From Turnera subulata (taxonomy: Eukaryota > Streptophyta > Magnoliopsida > Malpighiales > Passifloraceae), in contig JAKUCV010001739.1 in NCBI GenBank assembly GCA_028386065.3, positions 94,355 to 158,354 on the forward strand: a stretch of DNA of 64,000 nucleotides, written 5' to 3'. The stretch's first letter is position 1, and every line of letters starts with the position of its first letter. The translations under genes were made by a program, and so were the position numbers. Shown here one piece after another: positions 11,452 to 22,484 of the stretch. A model generated the notes under the pieces. It was not told the DNA's origin. It saw only the letters and a program-made list of their open reading frames with translations, and did no database searches.

Positions 11452-12160
11452 ATTATTGCTTAATTATTCTATGTTCCCCATGTTCTCATTGACAATTGTA
11501 TGGTTGCATAAATAAAACAATCCAATTACTCTTGAATACATCCAATTACTCTTCAATATGGTATTGTTGATCTCGTTAAGCTATTTTGGTGCTTAACATT
11601 ATGACTTGTGGCTTTCTTGTTGTGGCCTTGCCAAGGTCTATTTATGCCTCCTTAGTGTGTGCTAAAACATAAATGGTGATACACATTCGTATAACTTTTA
11701 TCATGAGTAGTACTAAATTTGTTATTGTGAACGATGCCTTGATATAATGCTTTGTTACCTTATACGTTGAGGAAGTGCAAGCTCACCACGGCATCAAGAC
11801 AAATGAAGTATTTTGTGACATTCGTTTTAATATGTTCAATTACATAATAATTATGCATCATAGTATGTGAAATTACACCATGATTACTTGGTATTACTTG
11901 ATAAACATATTACCCGTAAATGTTGCTTGATAAGCTATCACGATGCTAATTCGACCATTGAAAAATGTCATGAAGGAAGTTCAAATGGTTCCTTCCCATT
12001 TTCTTCATGCATACAATATAAAGTTTACATGAAAATCATGACAATTGATTACGATTATTGAGATTATATCACTTGACTATTTGTCAATGTATAGTCATTA
12101 CGCAAAGAGGTTACCCGATACCTCTCACATACAGTACTTCTAATGATACTTTTAACAAAA
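11452..12160. other. Spacer with a small duplication
   Basis: No gene. A 20-bp unit (TCCAATTACTCTTGAATACA) is imperfectly repeated in tandem near 11520-11559. Confidence 0.45.
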
Positions 12161-13187
12161 TATTTGTGATATCTCATATAAGTTACCAGGTTCGAAGATT
12201 GATCCTTTCAAAGGCCCCTTGAGGGGGAGCCAAAAAATCAAAACAAATTTGCACTTTATGGAGCCCCTCATTGTAAGGAAGCCGGTACCTTGACGTACAC
12301 CTGAAGCGGAACCTATGAAGGGACCCCGAAACGGTACCTGAAGCAATCTCATACACAATGCGGAAGCTCAACCAAGTCTCCCATGTAGGATCCCGAAGCT
12401 AGGGATGCTCTGACCCTCGACTTGGCGCAGGAAGCTGAAGAGCTTCCCGAAGAAATCCCATATCGTGTATTTGACACACATGAGAGGAGTTCGAATCCAT
12501 CTAGTATGTTGATCACATCCCAACCATACAACGGTTGTAAACTACCTGAGAAGCATGATTGTTTACGGTGATAGTACTCACCTTCTATGAATATACACAA
12601 AGCTGATAGGACAAGCTCCCGTGTAGACCCCTATCTTCTCTCATGAATCTGGCAGGGATGCTTGCACAAAGGTTCCCAACTCGTGCTTCCCTAAAAGAGG
12701 ACATCAATACCTCCTTGATACCCAACATGACGAAGGAGAATTGCTCAGGGACTATGTCTAACAATTCTATAAAAATGTTGCAAATAAAATATAAAAAATG
12801 CCAAGATAGCTATGTCATAAAAGGAGCAGGGAGAGGAAGTTTCCTAACTTTCCTTTCTGGCTCTCCAAACCCGCAATGCCCAATTCACGGAGAGGCACTT
12901 GAGTGGATTTTTCGAGATAGCACCCACTTACAAAGATACAATAAAATTGGAGTCCCGATGGAACCAAACAAAATGATGAGTGAGATCCAAATCCAAAGAC
13001 CTCCAAAAGAGGCTAGCAAGCACGACGAAGATGATAGGCAATCCGATACACCCTCTCGAGTTTCGATGAGACTTGCCTATTGACACCAAATGAGCCTTAA
13101 AGGCTGCCCCAAGGATGATTCGAGAACGTAGGGGTGAATGCAGAAGGGCTGCCCTTAGAGGGGGCTACCAGATCCGGACCCTCCAAG
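12161..13187. other. Repeat-derived sequence without a recognisable gene
   Basis: GAAGCT- and CCCGAAG-rich sequence resembling in style the orphan LTR at 6917. It contains a 146-codon frame (12643-13083, plus strand) with no domain I recognise. I do not call this a gene. Confidence 0.35.
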
Positions 13188-13810
13188 ATGCCCATGAGGT
13201 GTAACATATGCGTAAGCCATCTCTTAATGGGCTATAGCATCACAAAGGGTACCCCTCACGAAGGGAACCCCCTCTAAGATGCCCATGAGGCGCAACAAAT
13301 GCATAAGCCATCTCTTAATGGGCTACAGCATCCTAAAGGGTACCCCCACGATGGAAACTCCCTCTAAGACACCCACGAGGTGCAAGTAAGCCACCACGAG
13401 GTGCCAAAAAGTCGCCCACGAGGTGCAAGTAAGCCACCCACGAGGTGCCAAAAAGTCGCCCACGAGGTGCAAGTAAGCCACCCATGAGGTGCCGAAAAGT
13501 CGCCTACGAGGTGCAAAAAGTCACCCACGAGGTGCAAAAAAGCCGCCCATGAGGCGTCAAAATTCTTTTAAGCCGCCCGTGAGGCGCAAATAAGACACCC
13601 ATGTGGTGCAAAATTCGTTTAAGTCACCCATGAGGTGCAAAATTCTTCTAAGACACCCATGAGGTGCAACATATGCATAAGCCATCACTTAATGGGCTAC
13701 AACATCCTAAATGGTACCCCCACGATGAGAACTCCCTCCAACACACCCATGAGGTGTAACATATGCATAAGCCATCTATCAATGGGCTACAACATCCAAA
13801 AGGTACCCAT
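13188..13810. repeat. Composite minisatellite: ~90-bp units flanking a 22-bp unit array
   Basis: Two ~90-bp units (13188-13277 and 13278-13368; each contains GCCCATGAGG, TAAGCCATCTCTTAATGGGC and AAGGGTACCCC) are followed by about thirteen ~22-30-bp units built on CCCACGAGGTGCAA (13369-13650). Two more long units follow (13650-13742 and 13743-13810). In the middle, units ending AGTAAGCCAC alternate with units ending AAAAAGTCGC, a 44-bp dimer. Unit lengths vary, so this is not a CRISPR. Confidence 0.88.
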
Positions 13811-13945
13811 CCATTAACAGGCTACTGAAGGTACCCTTGTTGAAATGGTGGACGAAACACTAGAGGATCCCGTTGAGACGATAAGGTTCCAAGAAGCTTG
13901 ATGGCTATATATGCCCCATGAAGCTTCAACATAAAGGAGACAACT

Positions 13946-15227
13946 TGTAACGCCCCGGATTTTTATAACTTGATTTATGGAGTTTTCGGAATTTTTATTC
14001 CAATTATGCCCTTGAGGAATTTCCGGATTTTTGGTTATGGAAATAAATTATTTTCCTTGGGAATAATGTTTTTAGGTTGGCATTATAAGGGGTTTGAGTT
14101 TCGTCGGAAACGGGGACTTGTTTCGGGGTGAAACGGGGTTTTAACGTAGTTGTAATTAAAACTACGTCGTTTTGATAAAAGGAAAAAAAAAAGTTGACTA
14201 AGGGCGGGTTGACCGCGCCTCAGTCCAAAACTATGTCGTTTTGGACTGGGGCCGGCTCAACCCTAAAAACCCTTCTCTTTTCTCTCTTTTCTCTCCCTTC
14301 CCTCTTCTTTTTTTTTCTTCTTTATCTCCTTTCTCTTCCATGCTGCCGACTCCCTTCTCTCCCCCTCTCCCTCTTCTTCTCTCTCTCTCATCTCTCTCAC
14401 TTGCCTTTCCACAAAATTCTCCCAGCTGCCATCACCCTTACCTTCTTCTTTTCTTCTTTGAGCTGCCGCCGCCATAGACTGAACCCCAAGGACCGAGGTC
14501 GGGTTTGGCCTCTGACGGGTTTTGGGCAGACAACTCGGGGTTCGAGTTCGGGTCTCGTCACTGTTGTGTCAACCTTGAACCAGTAAGGGGCTGTCCTCCC
14601 TTTCCTCCGCTTCCATTCGATTGCTTTTAAATTGTTGCTGTTGTGGTTCTAATCGAACGGGTTGTTGGGGGTTTTGTGTTGGTGGTTCTCGGTGGGCGTG
14701 TGGGTTGTGTTGTGGTGTGTTGTTTGCTGCCGGTGATGGTTTCGTTGTGGTCGGGTTGGTGTGTTACGGGCATCGAATTGGTCGATGGCAGGGGGGTCTG
14801 GTTTCGTTTCCGTTCAACAAAAATCCGGGTGAATCCAGATTGGCTCAGTTCACCTCCTCCAATCCGGGTAAGGATTCACTACCTCAATCTTTTCCTGTTT
14901 CGATTTGTGATGCCGCGAGGATAGTGTAGATGAGTCGGGTGTTGGGTTTGCTTCCAGACTGAGGCAGTAGAATCGTTGTGGCTGCTCCCGATTGAGGATT
15001 TGATCCAGACTTGATTTTGGCAGCTAGGATTCGCATTCTGGTAAGCATTTCCGGCGATGCATAATTATCTCTTTCGTTTCTCCTTTGTTAGTGGATTTTG
15101 TGGTTGAATTGGATGATCCCGGTTGTGACAGAATTGTTGTGGCTGTTGTCTTGGTTGTTGTGGAGTTTTTCCGGCAAGTTGATCGGAATCCGGCGAGCTC
15201 AGGAATTTTCCGGCGAGGGCTCGGGTT
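13946..15227 (+). mobile_element. 5' part of a Tekay/Del-type LTR (same family as the LTRs at 48.7 and 55.6 kb)
   Basis: Starts exactly at the family's LTR terminus TGTAACGCCCC. It then follows the 48697-51445 LTR collinearly: TTATTCCAATT, CCCTTGAGG, GGAAATAAATTATT, ACTACGTCGTTTTGAT, GGGCGGGTTGACCGCG, a CT-rich tract, and the GGAATCCGGCGA / GAATTTTCCGGCGAGG repeats near 15186-15225. Homology stops at about 15227, where LINE sequence begins. It is more diverged than the two LTRs of the complete element. Confidence 0.85.
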
Positions 15228-15657
15228 TTACTGCTTTACTGCGGGGAGGAACATTCTTGATTGTTTCATGGTGGCCTCTGAGGTCATCCACTCCTTGAAA
15301 CGGTCTACTCAGAAAGTAGTGATTTGGAAGATTGACTTCCGAAAGGCCTATGACTCGGTGTCCTGGTCCTACTTGTTTGATGTTATGGCTAGCATAGGAT
15401 TCAGCCACAGATGGTGTTCCTGGATTAGGGCTTGTCTTGAGACTTCTTCTCTTTTTGTACTAGTTAAAGGATCGCCTTCTCCTTAATTTAATATGCAGAA
15501 GGGTCTCAAGCAGGTGACCCCCTTTCTCCCTTCCTCTTCTTGCTGGCTGTTGAGGGCCTCACTTCCTGTATTCACCGAGCCATCCCCTAAGGTTTGGTTG
15601 ATCCAGTTTTTCTACATGGTTTACCTCTGTCCATACTCCAGTTTGCAGATGATACTA
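15228..15657 (+). pseudogene. LINE (L1-like) ORF2 fragment, reverse transcriptase N-terminal half
   Basis: The frame reads AGRNILDCFMVASEVIHSL and then IWKIDFRKAYDSVSWSYLF, the block around the first catalytic aspartate of non-LTR reverse transcriptases (FRKAYDSV). It ends with LQFADDT-like sequence, the F-A-D-D catalytic box, at 15640-15657. A stop at 15484-15486 and frame changes after 15500 break it. Both ends are cut: a Tekay/Del LTR fragment on the left, the chromovirus LTR on the right. It may belong to the same LINE as 22484-23905, but about 200 residues expected between them are missing. Confidence 0.82.
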
Positions 15658-16587
15658 TGATGCAAATGATGGAACCATAACTTTGCCTCAAGGTCCAATC
15701 ACAAGGAACACTTTAAGAAGGCTAAGGAATCAACTTCTACATCACATTCAAGCCTTGATCAACACGGAACTTGAAGAACACGCAATGATCAAGATTGAAA
15801 GGGAACTGAAGCCGAAACCTATTTATTTGCTTGCCATTGAAGAATAGTCGATTCAAGGAAGCAATTGGGGACCAGTCGACAACACCCCAGCCCATGTGGG
15901 CCCATGTCGACATATCTCTATAGTTTTAATTTAGGTTAGCCGAAATTTTTATTATTCTTTGTTATTGATTTTGGCATGGTCAATTAGTTGGTTACTTAGT
16001 TTGGGCTTTAGTTAATTAGTTTGGGTTATTGTTGTTTGGGTTTACTTGAGTTCAATTCAATGTTGGATTCACTTAAAACCTAGTTAATTTCGGGTTAGGC
16101 TAGGTGTCAAACTTGGAGACAAAGTCAAAATCCAATTTGACTAGGATTTGGGAATTGATGCCGAATTAGGGTTAGGGATCTAGTATAAATAGGAACAACT
16201 ACTTTATGATTTCGACATGACTATTTTGAGAGAATAAAGTTGCCTTTGAGGTTTTCTTTGATTGTGGATTCAATCGTGATCGAGAGTGGATTCTCTTGGT
16301 TTTATATTAGGGTTTGAGTTTACTTATCAAGTTTTCTTGCTTGTGGCGTTTATTCAATTCCCTGTGATTCTAATCCCTTTGTTGCCTATTCCTTAATTGA
16401 GTCTAGGAGGTAAAGAATAGAATTGCTAAAACCCTTTGTTGTGTTTGTACTTCTTTGTTGTCTAATCCGGTGCAGAGATTAGGAGGTGAAGGAGACTCAC
16501 ACGGCGAGTTTGATTGAGATTGACGATCGGGACAATCAGATAGTTACGGAGGTGGAACTAGTGGATTCTAGGGCTGTTGCCGTATCA
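15658..16587 (+). repeat. 5' LTR of gypsy-1
   Basis: Begins TGATGCAAATGATGGAACC, homologous to 22092-22133, and ends CCGTATCA just before the primer-binding site. A TATA box (TAGTATAAATAGG) lies at about 16181-16193. The first ~190 bases remain open in the pol frame up to a TAG at about 15844, consistent with pol reading into the 3' LTR. The exact first base is uncertain by a few positions. Confidence 0.75.
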
Positions 16588-16592
16588 TCTTT

Positions 16593-16604
16593 TGGTAGCG
16601 GAGC
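16593..16604 (+). promoter_or_regulatory. Primer-binding site of gypsy-1
   Basis: TGGTAGCGGAGC lies 5 bases after the LTR end. It matches the common tRNA-iMet complement TGGTATCAGAGC at 10 of 12 positions; the differences fall at positions 6 and 8. Confidence 0.7.
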
Positions 16605-17361
16605 TGAGGTTTCAATCAATCATATCCTTTGTGTTTGTGTTTTAATTTAATCGTGGCCTTTCAATTCCTGTTCTTTGTTTAGTTTTGTCGATTTATAAAA
16701 AAAAAAAAATTGCCGACTACTGTTCACAGTTACTGTTCATTAAGTACTGTTCACCGACTACTGTTCATCGGTGTTACTGTTCACGAAAAAAAAAAGGAGA
16801 GAAAGAGTTGGAAGTCGGCTTGGTTGTTGTGTTGGAATTGAAATTGTGGCCTTTGGATTGCAAGATTATCAAGTGTTCTTGCAGGGAACTTTATTGATTG
16901 ATTGTTGATTGTGAATTGATTGATTGAAAACAAGGAGAAGTTGGATTATTTGCTGTTTCGAATCGATTTCTGCAGGGGAAGATTTCTGCCGGATTATTTC
17001 TTTGTTGAGTTCGATTTGAGCTTTTTATTGTGTTGGGTGATTGTTGTTTCGTAATTGCTCAATTGTGCAAATAATCTTTCACATACTTATTCTTGTTCTT
17101 GTGTGTGAACAATCTTTTCTTTCTACGTGTCAAAATTGCCTCTAGACTTGATATCTTATCTTTCTTTCTTTAGGATTCTTTGATTCCTTGAATTAATTGC
17201 TGCTGGTTGGTTGCTTGATTTTGTTTATTTAAACCTAACATATAAAATTGAAGCAGAATCAAGAGTGGTAAGAGGCTGAGAGATCTTTTTCTGCGAACAA
17301 ACACGAGAGACACACGTGAGGAGTTTTACTGCTAACGAATTTCTTGCAGGATTCTTTCACA
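16605..17361 (+). other. gypsy-1 leader with five TACTGTTCA repeats
   Basis: About 760 bases between primer-binding site and gag. TACTGTTCA occurs at 16718, 16731, 16745, 16759 and 16775, spaced 13-16 bases. The leader ends in a splice-acceptor-like TTTCTTGCAG (about 17340-17349) just before the gag ATG. Confidence 0.6.
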
Positions 17362-19371
17362 ATGTCTTCCGTATATGATTCAGACCGGACTGTAGTGATG
17401 TCGCACCTCACGGATTTCTTCAACAACCTCTTCGCCAAAATTGATAAGGTTTCTAGCTCGTTGGCCGAGACTAATGCTAGGTTGGAACGGCAAGCACAGG
17501 ATACGGAAGCTCGCCTAACTCGTCAAGAAAGAACCTTGCAAACCTTGACCGAGAGCATAAACAACAACAACAATCGAGAGAGGGTGCGAGTTCAAGATGC
17601 TAGGGTGGAGGAAGAAGTTGATCAAGGGGAGCACTTTCACGAGGTAGATCCTAGAAGGCCAATTGGAAGAGGGCATGGAGATGGAGGAAGAGGCGGTGGC
17701 GTATATCGACCTCGGTTCCAAGAACGGCCAGCCTACAATAGGGCCGAGGGACAAGACCGATTTGATCGAGACTTCGGAAACATCAAGATGAATGTTCCCA
17801 CTTTTCATGGTACCAATGACCCGGATGCATATCTCGATTGGGTGCAAGATATGGAAGCTTTATTTGATTGCCATCAATATAATGACGAGAAGAAGATCAA
17901 GCTTGCTGTGGTGGTATTCAAGGATTATGCCAAATCCTGGTGGCATAAACTAGTTTCCAATCGAAGGAGATATGGGGAAGATGAGATCGAGACGTGGGCC
18001 GAGATGAAGAGAATCTTGAAGAAGAGATTTGTGCCTGCTTCACACCAAAGAGAGCTGATGAATCGCTTTTATTCGCTCAAGCAAGTCACCAAGAGTGTTG
18101 ATGAATATTGGAAGGCGCTTGAGGTGGCGACGAATCAAGCTGGACGTGAAGAGGATGAGGAGTCTCTTATGTCGAGATTTTATTATGGTTTAAATGCTAA
18201 CATTGCACAAGTTCTTGATTTGCAGCACTATGCGGAAATTGAAGAGATGGTGGCATTGGCTTCAAAAATCGAGAAGCAACTAAAGAAGAAGACCTATGCG
18301 AAGCCGTCAAGCTATAGCTCTTGGAATGCGACTTCTAAGTACTCCAAGGATGTGGGGAGTTCAAGCAAAGTTCCTTTAGACACACCCAAGATGCTTCCAT
18401 GGAAGGTCAAAGAGGAGCCAAAGACACCTAATGCACCGCAAAAGGTGGAGAGAGCAAGGAACATCAAGTGCTTCAAGTGTCAAGGGTTGGGACATATCGC
18501 ATCACAATGTCCTAACAAGAGAATAATGCTTACTACGGAGTATGGGGAGCTCTACTCCGACGACGAAAGGGAAGTACCCGACTTCAACCCTGATGTCGAC
18601 CCTGCACTAGCTGACATGCCCGACTTGGAAGATGTACCCAAAGTGAATCCGGAAGAGCAAGTTCTTCAATGCTTGATTTTGAAGAAGAGGCTGCTCAATA
18701 TTCAGCCAAAGGAAGATGGCATCGAGCAACGGGAAAACATCTTTCACACTAGTTGTTTGGTGAAAGACAAGCCTTGTAGCATGATCATCGACGGAGGAAG
18801 CTGCACCAATGTTGTTAGCACTATGCTAGTGGAGAAGTTGGGGCTGAAGACGCAAAAGCATCCAAGACCATACAAGCTTCAATGGTTGAATGATAGTGGT
18901 GAGGTAAAGGTAACCGGGCAAGTACTTATTACGTTCACCATTGGCACATATACTGATCAAGTTTTGTGTGATATTGTACCTATGCAAGCATGTCATATTT
19001 TGTTGGGAAGACCTTGGCAATATGATAGGAAAGTGATTCATGACGGAAAAAGAAATAGGTATACATTCACCATGGGTGAGAGGCCGATAACACTTGGGCC
19101 ATTGCCACCCGCGGAAGTTTATAAGGATCAGGTGCATATGCAAAAAGCTGTGGATGCTTGGAAGAAGGAAAAGGAGGCCAAATTGGCTAAATCTAGTGAG
19201 GTTGAGAGGATGACTGAGAGTCATGCAAAGGAGAGCCGAATTCGAGTGAAAAAAAAGCATTGGTGTCGACAACAAAAGGAGAGGATAAAAACAAGAGTGA
19301 AGTCGACACCCATGAGAGAAAACAAGAGGGGAAAAAGAGACAGAATTTCTATGCAAATACAAGAGACTTGA
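17362..19371 (+). pseudogene. gypsy-1 gag and protease
   Basis: The ATG at 17362 (MSSVYDSDRTVVMSH) is the first in a long open frame. Retrotrans_gag follows with NVPTFHGTNDPDAYLDW, AKSWWHKLV, ETWAEMKRILKKRFVP and FYSLKQ (17790-18080). A zinc knuckle CFKCQGLGHIASQC lies at about 18469-18510, and the retropepsin active site MIIDGGSCTNVVS at 18781-18820. Gag forms the particle and the protease matures it. After an eight-A tract (19249-19256) the frame runs out at 19371 while the pol frame continues in another phase. This is one indel, probably inactivating rather than programmed, because it falls after the protease in a family with a single gag-pol frame. Confidence 0.88.
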
Positions 19372-22133
19372 GGGAAGCTTGTGTGAACAAACGAGAGTTG
19401 TTGGTGCTCTTATATAAGGGTGCTTATTTATCTAACACTGACCTTAATCCCGATTTGCCTAGTTCTGTTGTTTCTGTCTTGCAGGAATTTGGAGATGTGT
19501 TCCCTGAAGAGTTGCCGAAAGAGTTACCTCCAATTAGAGGAATTGAGCATCAAATCAACTTCATCCCTGGTGCTCAAATTCCAAATCGGCCAGCCTATAG
19601 GGCTCATCCGGAGGAGACTAAAGAGTTGCAAAGGCAAGTTGATGAGTTGCTGAAAAAGGGACACATCCGAGAGAGCTTAAGTCCTTGTGTCGTGCCGGTT
19701 ATTCTAGTGCCAAAGAAGGATGGATCATGGCGCATGTGTGTTGATTGCCGCGCCGTCAACAAAATTACGGTAAAGTATCGCCATCCTATTCCTAGAATGG
19801 ATGATATGCTAGATGAATTGCATGGTGCTTGTGTGTTTTCAAAGATTGATCTTATGAGTGGTTACCATCAAATTAGGATGAAAATTGGAGATGAATGGAA
19901 AACCGCTTTTAAAACGAAACATGGATTATATGAATGGTTGGTTATGCCTTTTGCATTAACTAATGCACCTAGTACTTTCATGCGATTAATGAACCATGTT
20001 TTGAGATCATTCATTGGAAAGTTTGTGGTTGTTTACTTTGATGATATATTGATCTATAGTAAGAGTATTGAGGAGCATGTTGGACATCTTAGCCAGGTAT
20101 TGCAAGTATTGCGTGAGGCGCAACTTTATGCTAAGGTTTCTAAGTGTACTTTTTGTATGGATCATGTTATCTTTCTTGGTTATGTTGTGAGTGCTAAAGG
20201 CATAGAAGTTGACCAAGACAAAGTGAAGGCAATCAAGGAGTGGCCGACTCCTACGACGGTAAGTGATGTGAGGTCTTTTCATGGACTTGCTAGTTTTTAT
20301 AGGAGGTTTGTGAAAAATTTCAGCTCAATTGCCGTCCCTTTAAATGAGATTGTTAAAAAAGAAGTTGGTTTTAGGTGGGGGGACAAAGAGAAATCGGCAT
20401 TTGAGGAATTAAAAGAGAAACTTTGTTCTGCTCCTATATTGAGGTTACCTGACTTTAACAGTACTTTTGAGATTGAATGTGATGTCTCTGGCATAGGAAT
20501 TGGTGCTGTTTTGTTGCAGGAAAAGTGCCCCATCGCTTATTTCAACGAGAAATTGAAGGGGGCACAACTCAATTACTCCACCTACGACAAGGAGTTGTAT
20601 GCCTTGGTGAGGGCATTGCAAACTTGGCAACATAATTTGTGGCCAAAGGAGTTTGTGATCCACACGGACCATGAGAGTCTAAAGCACCTAAAGGGACAAG
20701 GTAAGCTAGGTAAGCGACATGCTAAATGGCTTGAATTCATTGAGACCTTCCCTTATGTCGTTAAGTACAAGAGGAAAAGATAACATTGTTGCCGATGCGT
20801 TGTCTAGGAGATATGTTCTTGTCACATCACTTAGTTCTAGGTTGATTGGATTTGAGCATATAAAAGATTTGTATAAATCTGATTCTGACTTTGCAATGGT
20901 GTTTGATGCGTGTGAACATGCTGCGTTTCATAAGTTTTATCGCCATGAGGGTTGGCTATTTCGTGAAAACAAACTTTGCATACCTGCTTGTTCTATGCGT
21001 GAGTTGCTTGTTAGGGAATGTCATGATGGAGGTTTGATGGGACACTTTGGCATTGGTAAGACTTTATACATCTTGCAAGAGCATTTTTATTGGCCTAACA
21101 TGAAGAAAGATGTAGAGAAAGTTTGTGCAGGTTGTTTGCCATGTCGTCAAGCCAAGAGTAAGGTACAACCTCATGGTTTGTACACTCCTCTCCCTGTTCC
21201 TGATTGTCCTTGGACTGATATTTCTATGGATTTTGTTATTGGATTGCCTAGGACAAAGAAAGGAAGTGATAGTATCTTTGTGGTTGTTGACAAGTTTAGC
21301 AAGATGTCACATTTTATTGTTTGTCATAAAACTGATGATGCTATGCATGTTCCCGATTTGTTCTTTAGGAATGTAGTTCGCTTGCATGGCATTCATAAGA
21401 CCACTGTTTCGATAGGGACACTAAATTTCTATCTCACTTTTGGCGTGTTTTATGGAGTAAATTAGGGACCAAGTTGTTATTTTCTACTACTTGTCACCCT
21501 CAAACTGATGTCCAAACTGAAGTTGTGAATAGAACTTTAGGAGCTTTATTTGTGCTGTTGTGAGTAAGAATTTGAAAACTTGGGAAGAATGGTTGCCTAT
21601 GGTTGAATTTGCATATAATAGGAGCATTCATTCTTTTACGGGTTATTCGCCTTTTGAGATTGTTTATGGATTTAACCCTCTAACGCCTGTGGATTTACTG
21701 CCTATTGCTTTGAAAGATGTTGTTAGTTTAGATGGGCAGCAAAGAGCTGAGAAGGTCAAGTCCATACATGAGAAGGCACGACAACACATCGAGGCCAAGA
21801 ACCTCAAGGTGGCGCAAAGAGCAAATAGAGGGCGTCGTCTAGTGCGATTTGAACCTGGTGACTGGGTTTGGGTGGACTTTCGGAAGGAGAGGTTCCCTAA
21901 GCAAAGGACATCAAAGCTGAATCCTAGAGGAGATGGACCGTTTCAAGTCTTGGAACGCATAAGTGACAATGCCTACAAGATTGACTTGCCTGGAGAGTAT
22001 GAAGTCAGTGCTACATTCAATGTGACTGACCTCACGCCATTTGACAATGAAGGTTCTGATTCGAGGACGAATCCTTCTGAGGAGGGAGGGAATGATGCAA
22101 GTGATGGAGCCATAATTTTGCCTCAAGGTCCAA
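19260..22133 (+). pseudogene. gypsy-1 pol: reverse transcriptase, RNase H, integrase
   Basis: RT blocks: [46 protein letters not shown] and the catalytic [13 protein letters not shown] (about 20030-20065). RNase H acidic residues lie in [18 protein letters not shown] and VIHTDHESL. After a frame change near 20768 come VADALSRR and the integrase zinc finger (H-H-C-C in [11 protein letters not shown]...[11 protein letters not shown], 21030-21160). The DDE core starts at [14 protein letters not shown] lost base near 21407 destroys the second aspartate context, and another frame change near 21545 precedes the C-terminal part, which shows the WEEWLPMVEFAYNRS block. The end (PQGP) enters the truncated 3' LTR. 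Not functional. Confidence 0.9.
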
Positions 22134-22433
22134 TGAAACACCCGTGTCCCAATTTTACAAATAAGATGCTTAAGTAAAGGAAATTACCAAAATACCCCTG
22201 AAACCCGGGACACAAAATCCAATATCAACAATAACCAAAATTCTTAATAAAAACGAGATGTCATAAAGAACAAAAACATTCCGGCTTAGCAAGCCTCAAA
22301 TCAAACCCGGCATCCTGCCGATACATCATCAATAATAAATTCCGGCAACCCGCCGATAATGTAATCCAAATCAATAGACATCTCAATAAAAATCCAATGC
22401 AGCGGAAGAAACAAACGGAGTAAAAATAAGAGA
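22134..22433 (-). mobile_element. Inverted 3' end of a Tekay/Del-type LTR
   Basis: Starts TGAAACACCCGTGTCCCAA, the reverse complement of the LTR terminus at 51445 and 58668. Read on the minus strand it matches the last ~300 bases of that LTR, including the ATCGGCGGG / TTGCCGGAATTTATTATTG and CTCCGTTTGTTTCTTCCG blocks. The LTR terminus abuts gypsy-1 directly, as expected for an insertion into the gypsy-1 3' LTR whose other end was lost. Confidence 0.85.
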
Positions 22434-22484
22434 AACAATCTGTTCCCTGAAGAAACAATCTGTTTAAGAAACAATCTGTTTAAG
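22427..22484. repeat. Triplicated ~16-bp filler at a rearrangement junction
   Basis: AAGAAACAATCTGTT or near variants occurs three times in a row (starting about 22431, 22450 and 22466) exactly between the inverted LTR piece and the LINE remnant. It resembles filler DNA left by end-joining repair. Confidence 0.7.

Larger units (their letters stand above)
15658..22133 (+). mobile_element. Ty3/gypsy chromovirus, CRM-like (gypsy-1), 3' LTR truncated
   Basis: Order: 5' LTR (about 15658-16587), primer-binding site (16593-16604), a long leader, gag with CCHC knuckle, protease, RT, RNase H and integrase, then a 42-bp stub of the 3' LTR (22092-22133) cut by an inverted Tekay/Del LTR fragment. The stub matches the first bases of the 5' LTR (TGATGCAARTGATGGARCC). 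RT-before-integrase order makes it Ty3/gypsy; gag and pol motifs are those of plant chromoviruses. Pol carries an A8-tract frameshift (19249-19256) and frame changes near 20768, 21407 and 21545. Confidence 0.88.

Noticed and set aside
12643..13083. 146-codon open frame
   Set aside because: No domain, signal or codon pattern recognised; it sits in repeat-like sequence. Kept only as a note.
13369..13650. CRISPR-like direct repeat array
   Set aside because: Repeats vary in sequence, have no unique equal-length spacers, and the window is plant nuclear DNA. It is a minisatellite.
14194..14586. Phe/Leu/Ser-rich frame
   Set aside because: It is a CT-rich tract within an LTR, and the same tract in the other LTRs gives different low-complexity frames.
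19249..19256. Programmed frameshift at the A8 tract between gypsy-1 protease and RT
   Set aside because: Related chromoviruses use one gag-pol frame, and this element has several other frame errors, so a mutational indel is the simpler reading.
18826..19362. 178-codon antisense frame
   Set aside because: It lies wholly opposite the gypsy-1 gag-protease frame and has no domain of its own; it is a shadow.
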